Notes under the pieces: generated by a model
Database searches by the model: none
What the model was told of the DNA's origin: nothing
The model's input: only the letters and a program-made list of their open reading frames with translations
Program-made: the position numbers and the translations under genes
Part shown: in pieces, positions 22,302-30,989 of the stretch
How positions within the stretch are numbered: the first letter of the stretch is position 1
Layout of the letters: every line of letters begins with the position of its first letter
Assembly (NCBI GenBank): GCA_024408235.1
Contig: JAKSVF010000015.1
Span: forward strand, 1-42,003
DNA: 42,003 nucleotides
Source: Bacilli bacterium
GTDB taxonomy: Bacteria; Bacillota_I; Bacilli_A; RFN20; CAG-826
Direction: 5' to 3'

Positions 22302-23849
22302 TTAAATCTTGTATTCTTCTAGGTTTATAACCCTCGTTGCGACTCCCCTGTAGAAATCTTCTTCGTGCGAAACGAGTATAACTGTGCCGGGATAAGACTC
22401 AATCGCTTCTTTTAGAGCTTCTTTTGCGAGAACATCCAAATGGTTTGTCGGCTCATCAAGAATCAGTACGTTAGATTTCTGAATCGTCAGTTTGCAAAGT
22501 CTGACTTTCGCATTCTCGCCGCCAGATAAAGCAATCATATAAGAGTCGATGTTGTCCTTTGTAAGGCCGCAAGCCGCCAATGACCCCATTACTTGTCCGA
22601 TATTAAGCGACGGAAATTCATCGTAAATCTCATTGAACGCCGTTTTATCTTTGCACTCCTCTTCTTGCTGGAAGAATCCAATTTCAACATTGGAACCGGA
22701 TACGACTTCACCCGATATTGGCTTTATTAAGCCAGTAATTGATTTGAGCAGCGTGGTCTTTCCTATGCCGTTCACGCCTTTGATCGCTATTTTTTCTCCT
22801 CGCGTTATTTCAAGGTTGATTGGTCGAGTCAAAGGAAATTCGTATCCGATGACTAAATCACAGCACTTAAATACGGTTTTGGACGTGTTGACATTGTCCA
22901 TCTTGAAGACAAAATTCGGTTTGATCTTCTCGCTAGACTTTTCTATGACTTCCATTCTGTCGAGTCTCTTCTGCAGCGAGCTCGCAAGCCCACGCGTAGC
23001 TACACGTGCTTTGTTGCGTGCAATCGTGTCCTCCATGCGCGCTATCTCACGCTGCTGCGCATTATAGGCATCTTCTGCTTGGCGTTTTTTAATCTCGGAA
23101 TTCTTTAAATAAAACTCGTAACCGCCTTTGTATCTATTCATCGTTGCATCCTCAAGGTGATAGACAACGTTGATGACATCTTTGATGAAAGACTCATCGT
23201 GAGAGATGAGGATAAAGGCATTGCCGAATTCTTGAAGATAAGTCTTTAGCCATCTCACTTGATATTCATCAAGGAAGTTTGTAGGCTCATCAAGAACTAA
23301 GATATTAGGGTTTTGAAGAAGCAACTTGGCTAAAAGAACCTTGGAACGCTGTCCGCCTGACAAGGCTGTAACATCTTTATCTAAGCCGAAATCAGTTACG
23401 CCAAGGCCTCTTGCGACTTCTTCGATTTTCACATCGATCAAATAGAAACCAGAATGTTCGAGGTAAGATGATATTTCGCCCGCATCTGCCATGACTCTAT
23501 CAAGCTCATCGCCTTCAACTTCACCCATTTTCATGTAGTCGTCATTCATCTCCTGCTCAAGCGCGTACATGTCTTCGAACGCTTCCTGGAGAACTTCTCT
23601 GATGGTCTTTCCTGCTGTCAAAGTCGTGTATTGGTCTAAGTAACCAACTTTCGAACGTTTTGCCCATTCAATCGTTCCTTCATCAGGAGTCAATTGTTTA
23701 AGAATAATCTTAAGAAATGTTGATTTGCCCTCTCCGTTAGGACCGATTAAGCCAATATGTTCACCCTCGTTTAATGCGAAAGAAACGTTCTTCAGAATAG
23801 TTCTGCCGCCAAAGCTATGGGAAACATTTTTAACTGTTAAAATTGACAT
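22302..23849 (-). CDS. ABC-F family ribosome-associated ATPase
   Basis: A 515-residue soluble protein with two ABC domains and no membrane spans. Domain 1: Walker A GPNGEGKS (38-45) and signature LSGGQRSK with LVLDEPTNFLDE; domain 2: GVNGIGKTT, LSGGENAK and LILDEPTNHLD. The linker (about 240-310) is rich in Lys, Arg and Asp, the P-site tRNA interaction motif region. ABC-F proteins act on the ribosome to relieve stalling or protect from antibiotics; the short C-terminus argues for a housekeeping type such as YkpA/YbiT. Start set by GAGGAG six bases upstream. A palindrome overlaps the likely -35. Confidence 0.9.
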   Translation of the reverse strand: MSILTVKNVSHSFGGRTILKNVSFALNEGEHIGLIGPNGEGKSTFLKIILKQLTPDEGTIEWAKRSKVGYLDQYTTLTAGKTIREVLQEAFEDMYALEQEMNDDYMKMGEVEGDELDRVMADAGEISSYLEHSGFYLIDVKIEEVARGLGVTDFGLDKDVTALSGGQRSKVLLAKLLLQNPNILVLDEPTNFLDEYQVRWLKTYLQEFGNAFILISHDESFIKDVINVVYHLEDATMNRYKGGYEFYLKNSEIKKRQAEDAYNAQQREIARMEDTIARNKARVATRGLASSLQKRLDRMEVIEKSSEKIKPNFVFKMDNVNTSKTVFKCCDLVIGYEFPLTRPINLEITRGEKIAIKGVNGIGKTTLLKSITGLIKPISGEVVSGSNVEIGFFQQEEECKDKTAFNEIYDEFPSLNIGQVMGSLAACGLTKDNIDSYMIALSGGENAKVRLCKLTIQKSNVLILDEPTNHLDVLAKEALKEAIESYPGTVILVSHEEDFYRGVATRVINLEEYKI

Positions 23850-23889
23850 AAGGACTCCTCAACTAGATTTCTTAGAAATCACGGCGTAT

Positions 23890-23918
23890 ATATTACTGGA
23901 TTTAGCATTAATTGCTAA
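23890..23918 (-). promoter_or_regulatory. ABC-F promoter with overlapping palindrome
   Basis: TTAGCA (23918-23913), a 17-base spacer and TAATAT (23895-23890). The -35 is one arm of TTAGCA-TTAAT-TGCTAA (23902-23918), a perfect 6-base-arm palindrome, so a regulator could block it. Confidence 0.5.
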
Positions 23919-23936
23919 CAAAAAAGAGCCGAGGCC

Positions 23937-25193
23937 CTATTTTTGCTTTGTTTGCAGGAATTTGTAGATTTCCTCAGTTGCGAGTCTTAACTTTGCGACA
24001 ACACCCTTTTCTTCGGGGACAATGTAATACCTGATTTCCTGCGTCCCAATAGAAACGATATCGCCAACTTCATACCAGTAGAAATCTGAATATAGCGAAT
24101 AGCACGCTAAAGACTTTTGCTCATGAACCGTGTGACCTTTATCGTCTTTCAAAACAAATCCATTTATGTCGTGATAAAGACTGCCCTTGCCTAGCTTATA
24201 GACGGCCTTGTGATCGATTGTCGCGTATACACACCCATGCACAGATGTCGCGTAATTACCCGAGAAAACTTCTTCTCTAACGCATTCTCTCTCCCATCTA
24301 AACCAATCAGGAATATGATTGAAAAGTGTGTTTCCATTGACATTTTCTAGATAACCGTTTTCAGTTAATTCATACTCTTCATTGCAATGAGTGCAAACTA
24401 AAGATGTCCCCTCTCCAATCATCTTGTGTTCAACGCCACAATGCGGACACTTATAAAGAACTCTATTCAGATAATCTGCACGGAATGGCTCATCTATAAT
24501 CATCCCGTTATTCTGCTGTTCTTTAAAATTATCGAATTCGAATTGTTTGTTTATGATAGTGGTTATTTCTTCCTTTGGAAGTGATAATTGCTCATTTGTT
24601 ATAATGCAGGATATCTCACAACTCACTTTTACATCTCGAACCTGCAGATTGTTGTAAAGAGGATCCCTTAAGAAAGCACCGTGAGTTCTAACCATGAGAA
24701 CAGGTACTTTAAGATATTTGATTAACCCAGGTATGCTATCAGGCAACGGTGTAGCTGTACCATCAAAAGAATATGATGCTTCAGGGAACAAAACTACTGA
24801 GCTTTTCAATTTTTGAATGACGTGTTTCATATCAAGAATTAGAGGCACATCATTCTGGAATTTCAAAGCGGGGAATCAACCGAGTTTTCTAAGTAGCCAA
24901 TCTTTCCCGATAAATGCATCGTCGGTTGTAACGATGTTGAATTTTCTATCCTTAAAGATGCTGAAAAGGATTTCCAAATCAATGAAGCTAGAATGATTCA
25001 TAAGGATCAGACATGGTTGATTAATTTGTATGTCTTGTCCACTTGTCCAAACATATTTGAATTCAGTCTTTTTGAAATCCCCTTTTGATATCAGATTAAT
25101 CAAGCCTTTTAACAGTTTGCTCTGCTTTTTTGGAGCTATTTTCTCTCTCTTTTTCGGCTCAATAGCATTAAAGGATGAATCTTTAATTTTCAT
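23937..25193 (-). pseudogene. Lysophospholipid acyltransferase interrupted by in-frame TGA
   Basis: A PlsC-like 1-acylglycerol-3-phosphate acyltransferase gene, reading frame of 418 codons with one TGA at 24878-24876. Before it (from ATG 25193 with AGGA upstream) is LILMNHSSFIDLEI, with the catalytic NHxxxxD; after it is VVLFPEASYSFDGTATPLP, the substrate-binding PEG-like motif, RTHGAFLRDPLYNNLQ, and a Zn ribbon CPHCGVEH...CTHCNEEY. Both catalytic motifs are intact, frame and spacing are conserved, and the break is a single codon (G-TGA-FPALKF). Close relatives, as I recall, carry Cys or Trp there. TGA is a stop in this genome, so this is a recent nonsense mutation, an assembly error, or readthrough. 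Alternative starts downstream (TTG 24866) would give only the second half, without the catalytic His. Confidence 0.8.
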
Positions 25194-25305
25194 GAACATA
25201 TCCTGTCTCATGTCTAATATCTCGGCAAATGAGTTCTTGAGAAATATAGTCAGCAATCATGACATTCTTTGAAAGCGCTACTAGAGTGAAAGACAGAGAA
25301 TGATT

Positions 25306-25314
25306 TGATATCTT
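25306..25314 (+). promoter_or_regulatory. Extended -10 of the YczE-like gene, leaderless
   Basis: TGATATCTT is TGn plus TATCTT (25309-25314); six bases then ATG at 25321. No ribosome site. Confidence 0.5.
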
Positions 25315-25320
25315 TTAGTC

Positions 25321-26010
25321 ATGAAGAAAATAAAAATCCCGAACGAAATAGCTTATGTCCTCGCAACTGTCATACTCGCTGTTGCTGTTTGTTTTGCTAC
25401 GGCCTGCGATTTCGGTGTCTCGATGGTCGTCGCCCCTGCCTACATTTTGAGTATCAAATTCCCTGTGTTGACTTTTGGTCAGTGGGAATATGTTACTCAG
25501 GCAATCCTCTTTGTTATCTTCTGCATAATGATGAAAAGGATTCACTGGTCTTATCTCTCCAGTTTCTTCACATGCTTATTCTACGGTGGCGTTCTCGATC
25601 TATTTAGACTAATCCCGTTGTTCAATCCTAGCGTTACGATCCCCGGTTCAATGAACATTTATTTAAGGATTCTGTATTTCGTATTGGGAATGGTTCTTTG
25701 CTCTTTCTCTATCGCTCTATTCAATAAGACCTACATTTTCCCTCAGGTCGTAGACACATTTCCAAGAGGAGCCGCGAAGAGATTCAACTGTCAGTTTGCT
25801 ATCCCAAAATATATTTTTGACGCTTCATATCTAGTGATTGCACTAGTGCTTTCACTCATTTTCTTCCATGGCGTAGAAGGCATTGGATGGGGAACCGTGG
25901 TTCTAGTTGTGTTGAACGGATTCATTATTTCTTTATTTATAAAGATGTTAGATAAATGCTTTGAGTTCCCACCGTTATTGAAGAAGTTCTCAACACATTT
26001 CGAACTTTAG
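25321..26010 (+). CDS. YczE/YitT-like integral membrane protein
   Basis: A 229-residue protein with five to six membrane spans (about 11-33, 55-70, 77-95, 110-130, 165-185, 190-208). The GVSMVVAPAYILS segment after span one and the GGVLDLF turn after span three recall the YczE/YitT/DUF6198 group of small membrane proteins, whose transported compound is unknown. The family matches by pattern only. It starts divergently from the broken acyltransferase; a TetR-type regulator follows in the same direction 55 bases later. No ribosome site precedes the ATG. Confidence 0.7.
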   Translation: MKKIKIPNEIAYVLATVILAVAVCFATACDFGVSMVVAPAYILSIKFPVLTFGQWEYVTQAILFVIFCIMMKRIHWSYLSSFFTCLFYGGVLDLFRLIPLFNPSVTIPGSMNIYLRILYFVLGMVLCSFSIALFNKTYIFPQVVDTFPRGAAKRFNCQFAIPKYIFDASYLVIALVLSLIFFHGVEGIGWGTVVLVVLNGFIISLFIKMLDKCFEFPPLLKKFSTHFEL

Positions 26011-26065
26011 AAAGAAACACTTGTTCTTTTCGCCTCTTCTAGTAATATTACGGAAGAGGTTTTTT

Positions 26066-26599
26066 ATGCGTCACAAGAACCAATCGAACGAATTCATCAA
26101 AGAATGTTTCTGCACCGCTTATATGAAGTTGCTGCAGAAAAAGCCAAAAGGCGACATCACAATCACAGAGATTTGCGATGCTGCGGGTTTCGGAAGAACG
26201 ACATACTATCGCCATTTCACGAACAACAAAGATGAAATGATCATCTACATAGGCGTAAAAAGATGGCTTGAATACAAAGAAGCACACCTGGATGAAGTTA
26301 AAGAGAATGAGGGTTATCAATTCTTTGTTCATCTCCATAACCACAAACAATACATGATGATTTTAGGACGCCAGGACTTAATCAGTGTCCTATTCAAGAT
26401 ACTTTATAAAATTTTTGGCTTAAAGTCGGATGAAGACGAATCGCTAAGATACACTAGAGACTTGCTTGTTGGCATGTATTTTGGTGTTACATATGACTGG
26501 ATTCTTCATGGATGCGTCGACACTCCAGAAGAGATAAAAGAAAAAATAGAAAAGGGAATCGCTCTAGCTGCCCAAGAGCACACACGCAATATAAATTAA
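26066..26599 (+). CDS. TetR/AcrR family transcriptional regulator
   Basis: A 177-residue DNA-binding repressor type. The N-terminal helix-turn-helix is clear: FIKECFCTAYMKLLQKKP, then ITITEICDAAGFGRTTYYRHF (helix 2, turn, recognition helix, split here at the family motif) and NKDEMI. The C-terminal part (60-177) is helical with two hydrophobic blocks, a ligand pocket by family rule. The ATG at 26066 is used: GAAGAGG lies six bases before it, while the open frame begins at a TTG at 26021 inside the promoter region. Next to the YczE-like gene, which it may regulate. Confidence 0.87.
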   Translation: MRHKNQSNEFIKECFCTAYMKLLQKKPKGDITITEICDAAGFGRTTYYRHFTNNKDEMIIYIGVKRWLEYKEAHLDEVKENEGYQFFVHLHNHKQYMMILGRQDLISVLFKILYKIFGLKSDEDESLRYTRDLLVGMYFGVTYDWILHGCVDTPEEIKEKIEKGIALAAQEHTRNIN

Positions 26600-26666
26600 A
26601 TTTAGCGTGTCTTTGAAAAAAAGGCCCATTTGCAATTTAAGAACTTTCCAATCTACCTATTTTTGT

Positions 26667-26672
26667 TATACT
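26667..26672 (+). promoter_or_regulatory. -10 of the protease operon, leaderless
   Basis: TATACT followed by exactly six bases and the ATG at 26679. No ribosome site. Confidence 0.6.
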
Positions 26673-26678
26673 GAACAT

Positions 26679-28523
26679 ATGAATTTAATCCATATAATTA
26701 TTTCTATTGTTTTATCTTTGAGCACCAACGTTTGCTCTATTGGCAAAAAGACCGGCCATCTTTTAAGTACAAATACTCAGTCTATATATTCAGTTGCATC
26801 ATCGGATAGTATTAATCCAGTTTGGGGCCTTGAAAAAATCAATGCCGATTTAGCTTGGCAGTTTTCATCTACACAAAACGAAATCCTTATCGGTGTTTGC
26901 GATTCTGGGATTGATATATCTAATCCGTACTTGTCATCTGTAGTAGACCGAACATTATCAAGGGATTTTGTAAGAAGCGATTTACCGCCATTAATTGGAG
27001 AAACTTCTTTAGAGGATTATTGCGGCCATGGAACACATGTCGCAGGCACAATCGCCGGATTGACAGCCGAAGGCCAGTGTATCGGCGTCGCTTCATATTC
27101 AAATATAAAACTTGTATCCCTTAAAGTTTTTGACGATCATGGAAACTACCGTCCGGATACTCTGCCCCAAGCAATCGATTACGCAAAGAATAATGGAATT
27201 AACATTTTGAATTTTAGCGGTTATTGTTATGATTCAAATGCATTGCGCGAGGCCATTAGTGAATATCCAGGAGTCATCGTTGCCGCTGCAGGAAACATAT
27301 CCCATAACATAGCGAGCGAATTCTTGCCTGCCGCCTACCAGTACGATAACATCATTTCCGTTGGAGCTACCGATCTTAATGATCAAAGAGCGTGCTTTGG
27401 ACCAGACGGTAGCGATTATAGGGATTACTTGTCCTCAAATTATGGGGAATACGTAGATATTTATGCGCCTGGAAAGAACACATTTAGCGCCGTTTCTGGC
27501 CAAAATCCTGGTTTCGGCGCCATAAACAGTGGGACTTCAATGGCCGCTCCATTGGTGACAGGCACTGTTGCAATGATGAAGGCTTTGAATAATGGGTTAT
27601 CGCCTCTTCAAATTAAAAATATATTATTTCAAACTGCCGATTCCATTGAAATCTTCGAAAGAAGTGGTAATTCAACGTCTTTACGACTTAACTCCGGAAA
27701 TGCTGTTTCCTCCGTATCTTATAACTGCACTGATGGCGAGATAATTAGCGCAAACTTCTTGCCTCTTTCGAAAATCGTTATTCCGAATGTTTATTATGAT
27801 GAAGATTCAAATTCGCTGAGAGCTATAGAAAAAATCGGGCAGAGAATATTCGAAAACAGGCCTGGCATCGAAGCAATCGACATTGAAGCAAACGTCTCAC
27901 TCATCGGCGATTATGCATTTTATGGATGTAGCGAAATCAGAAGTATAAGCAAAATCAAGGATGCTTCCATTGGGCACCTGCCTTTCCCGTTAAACAATGA
28001 TTTAGAAATTATTATTGACGAAAATATTCTTTCAGATGTGCTCGTTTCGAACGACTGGGATGTATATTTGCCGTACGTTAAGGTGCAAAAATATGCGGAT
28101 GGCCAACCGTATAAGGCATCCCTTGCTTTTAACGCATTTCAAAACGACGACTACATACATGTAATAACGTTGTTTGCAGGCGCGGATTCTAATCCGGGAT
28201 TCCTAGTTTCAGGCGAAGGGATCGTTGGTTTCTATTATTCTGTTGAGTATTTTGCTGAATTATCGGCGTTCATTGATTCGTCTACATTTTCGGTAGATAG
28301 TATTTTGATTAATATCAATGTTGTTAATGATCAATTAAATTCAATTCAAGTTTTGGATGAATACGGCGAACATTTATCCTTTGCATTGTCTGATTCGAGT
28401 CTTAAAATAGCATTGCCAGACCAGATTACAACATTTTACGTTCTCCCGTCGGACGGAGAATTGGGTAATATTACATTTTCGGAAGAAGACATTTCTATAG
28501 AAGCAGTAACTCTCATTCCGTAA
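26679..28523 (+). CDS. Exported subtilisin-like serine protease with leucine-rich tail
   Basis: A 614-residue S8 protease. The ATG at 26679 is chosen because it gives a signal peptide (MNLIHIIISIVLSLSTNVC) and follows TATACT by six bases; upstream in-frame codons overlap the promoter. The triad is complete: Asp75 in CDSGID, His117 in HGTHVAGTIAG, Ser287 in GTSMAAPLVTG, with oxyanion Asn206 in AAAGN. The catalytic domain covers about 45-330. From about 355 a BspA-type LRR_5 repeat follows (IGQRIFENRPGIEAIDI, then SLIGDYAFYGC), ending near 425, and a beta-rich C-terminal region. It is probably secreted and possibly surface-bound. It shares an operon with the YD-repeat lipoprotein, 14 bases downstream. 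Confidence 0.88.
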   Translation: MNLIHIIISIVLSLSTNVCSIGKKTGHLLSTNTQSIYSVASSDSINPVWGLEKINADLAWQFSSTQNEILIGVCDSGIDISNPYLSSVVDRTLSRDFVRSDLPPLIGETSLEDYCGHGTHVAGTIAGLTAEGQCIGVASYSNIKLVSLKVFDDHGNYRPDTLPQAIDYAKNNGINILNFSGYCYDSNALREAISEYPGVIVAAAGNISHNIASEFLPAAYQYDNIISVGATDLNDQRACFGPDGSDYRDYLSSNYGEYVDIYAPGKNTFSAVSGQNPGFGAINSGTSMAAPLVTGTVAMMKALNNGLSPLQIKNILFQTADSIEIFERSGNSTSLRLNSGNAVSSVSYNCTDGEIISANFLPLSKIVIPNVYYDEDSNSLRAIEKIGQRIFENRPGIEAIDIEANVSLIGDYAFYGCSEIRSISKIKDASIGHLPFPLNNDLEIIIDENILSDVLVSNDWDVYLPYVKVQKYADGQPYKASLAFNAFQNDDYIHVITLFAGADSNPGFLVSGEGIVGFYYSVEYFAELSAFIDSSTFSVDSILININVVNDQLNSIQVLDEYGEHLSFALSDSSLKIALPDQITTFYVLPSDGELGNITFSEEDISIEAVTLIP

Positions 28524-28537
28524 ATTGGAGACGACTT

Positions 28538-30922
28538 ATGAAAAACAAATTTTTACTTTTAGTTCTCGACCTCACAATCATTTTATCCGCATGCGGTAAC
28601 AATGTATCGGCTATAAAAAGTAGTATTTCGAATTTATCATCACTCGAAAATACCGAGTCTATTATCGATTCGTCCGTTCTTCCAAGCCACGATTCTGAGG
28701 AATCCGTGGAGGTAAGCTCGAGCGATTATGAACCAATTCTATCATCTCAAGAAAATATAGAATCCATTAGCGAGACATCCGCTTCTGTTGCCGAGAAAAA
28801 CAAGATTCTGAAAGAATATTTTAATATTTATATAGAATTGGGCGGAATTCTTGAATACGAAGATTGGTTAAGCACCATTCTTACTGAAGATGAGCAAGAA
28901 TACGAGATAATGTCCGTGGAGCAAAAGAGCGAGTGGCTTTATTTGATATTTTTCTCAAACGGGTCAACAAAAGAAATCAATATCTACAATTTCAACGACC
29001 CACTTTTCTACGGAGTAGACCAATCGAAAACATTTAATGTCGAAAACGAAGAAAATGGAACCATTATTATCAAATACGAGAATCAGGATATCGCCTTCGA
29101 AAACAGGAGGACCAATGATTCTTTCGGCAGAACCGAATATAGTCGAACCATCAAGACTTTCAAAAACGGGAAAACCGTTTCTATAGAAAACTACAAATTT
29201 GATGACCGTCTCAAGGTTTATGTCGGATACGATAAAACTGAATATAAGTACGAACGCAAGGATTTAGAGAGGCTCTTTGAAAGTGTTTATTACCTTTTTG
29301 ACAATACTTCAAAATCGTTCGTCCCATCATATAAAATCGTCAACCTCTATGAGAAAAAGTCGGATCTTATCTCATACAGCCTCGAATACACGTATGATGA
29401 AGGCCGATTTATTTTGTTTCGTAAAAACACCTATTTGAACGGAGAGATTTCCGGTTCTTTTGATTATCTCAATGTATCTCCATCCCAAGAGACATATGAA
29501 ACGCATACATACTCTTACAACGAAAATGGTCAGATTAGTGAGTTGATTAAATACAGAATCAATAATTCCACTAACGCAATGACACCATACGAAAAGACTT
29601 CTTTTTTATACGATACATACGGTAATGAAGTCGAAAATGCGATTTTCGTATATAAGAACGGCGCATATATTCCATCAAAAAAGACCTCGCGATCGTTTGA
29701 TGCCCAAGGAAATAAACTCACGGAAAAATGCTACACATCCGGTGTTGTAGATGGCGCAACCGTCTTTGTTGGAACGGTATGGAATCAATATGCTTTCGAC
29801 TCAGAAGGCCGACTCACGGAAACCAACTCATTTTCTTGGGACAAGGAACAAAAGGAATGGATAATGGTCGTAAATACATCCACGGTGTATGAGAATACCA
29901 TTTCAGGCTTCAGAACAACATTTATCCACAACGATCTTAGAAATGGATACACATCCAAGGAAATTACTGATGTAGATCATAACGGTAATAATTTATCAAT
30001 CAAATATTGTAGATTCGATCAAGAATCAGGAACTTGGAATATTCGCTTCGAAAAGACTTGGCAATACGACATGAATGGCAACAATACCGAGTACTTGTAC
30101 GCTGAGACGCATAATGGTGAGATTACGAATATACTAGAAAAGCTTACTTGCGAATATAACAATGCGGGTCAGTGTACCAAAGAAGACTATTACAATAACA
30201 TAATCGATCCAGGAGAACTTGGAAATAAACCGATTGGGACAATAACTCAGAACGAATATGACGAAAACGGAAAAATATCTAGGATTACAGTCGACAGATA
30301 TCGCGAAGATCCTGAAGTTTTAAAAAAGGTCTCCATTTATTGCTATGACTACTTTGAGAGCGGCGAGAAAGAAAGGGAAACATACTTTATTTACGATGAG
30401 AGCAGCGAGGTGTGCGTCGGTAAGGATATTTCTTACTTCGATAAATCGGGAAATTGCGTAAAATTCGAGACATATTCGCATATCCTTTCGAGCGATGAAT
30501 ATAAGTTAATCGACACAAGAGAAAATACATATATTGACGGCGTTTTAAGAGCGGTTACTTATGAAAGTTTTCTATTTCAACAAAGTTCCTATAAGATTTA
30601 TGATGAGAAGGGCAGGCTTATCCAAAGGCTATATAATTCATTTCTCATGGAAGAATACAAATATGACCAAAACGGCAATGTTTTGTTTGAAGAAAAATGG
30701 GCCGAATATGGCAGTGTGGATGGCGCGCCATTGGAAAATACAAAAGTCGAAAGGCTGTACTCCGATGACGGAAACATTATATTAGAAACGTTCTATAGAT
30801 TTGACGCCAGATCCAACATTTGGTCCTCTTATACGAAAACTTATAATTACCAGGATGGTCTTTTGACGGAAGTCGTTATTTCAAGAACACAGTACGGCGA
30901 ATGGGTTGAAAAGAAAAACTAA
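28538..30922 (+). CDS. Large lipoprotein with YD-type tandem repeats
   Basis: A 794-residue lipoprotein: signal peptide with LILSAC-type lipobox (IILSAC, Cys19), Ser/Glu-rich linker (25-85), then a long region with tandem beta-hairpin repeats of RHS/YD type, each centred on a Y/F-D-x-x-G-N/R/K motif: YNENGQI, YDTYGNE, FDAQGNK, FDSEGRL, YDMNGNN, YNNAGQC, YDENGKI, FDKSGNC, YDEKGRL, YDQNGNV and YSDDGNI. Spacing is about 25-45 residues from about residue 325 to 780. RHS shells enclose toxins in other systems, but no C-terminal toxin domain is seen. TTGGAG precedes the ATG. Cotranscribed with the protease, which could process it. Codon use is AT-rich. Confidence 0.8.
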   Translation: MKNKFLLLVLDLTIILSACGNNVSAIKSSISNLSSLENTESIIDSSVLPSHDSEESVEVSSSDYEPILSSQENIESISETSASVAEKNKILKEYFNIYIELGGILEYEDWLSTILTEDEQEYEIMSVEQKSEWLYLIFFSNGSTKEINIYNFNDPLFYGVDQSKTFNVENEENGTIIIKYENQDIAFENRRTNDSFGRTEYSRTIKTFKNGKTVSIENYKFDDRLKVYVGYDKTEYKYERKDLERLFESVYYLFDNTSKSFVPSYKIVNLYEKKSDLISYSLEYTYDEGRFILFRKNTYLNGEISGSFDYLNVSPSQETYETHTYSYNENGQISELIKYRINNSTNAMTPYEKTSFLYDTYGNEVENAIFVYKNGAYIPSKKTSRSFDAQGNKLTEKCYTSGVVDGATVFVGTVWNQYAFDSEGRLTETNSFSWDKEQKEWIMVVNTSTVYENTISGFRTTFIHNDLRNGYTSKEITDVDHNGNNLSIKYCRFDQESGTWNIRFEKTWQYDMNGNNTEYLYAETHNGEITNILEKLTCEYNNAGQCTKEDYYNNIIDPGELGNKPIGTITQNEYDENGKISRITVDRYREDPEVLKKVSIYCYDYFESGEKERETYFIYDESSEVCVGKDISYFDKSGNCVKFETYSHILSSDEYKLIDTRENTYIDGVLRAVTYESFLFQQSSYKIYDEKGRLIQRLYNSFLMEEYKYDQNGNVLFEEKWAEYGSVDGAPLENTKVERLYSDDGNIILETFYRFDARSNIWSSYTKTYNYQDGLLTEVVISRTQYGEWVEKKN

Positions 30923-30989
30923 AGTCTGAAACTTATTCCCTAAACAAAAACGCAACTCCATTCTCTCATGATTGGAATTTGATTGATTC

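Noticed and set aside
23937..25193. Use of TGA as tryptophan (mycoplasma code)
   Set aside because: TGA alone ends the genes at 33551 and 35871, and no other long frame contains an internal TGA.
25184..25260. 25-codon frame before the acyltransferase (MIADYISQELICRDI...)
   Set aside because: It overlaps the acyltransferase start out of frame, without ribosome site; it may be chance, although coupling cannot be excluded.
26607..26678. Longer protease frame starting upstream of 26679
   Set aside because: The in-frame codons before 26679 cover a TATACT -10 and do not encode a signal peptide; starting at 26679 gives a proper one.
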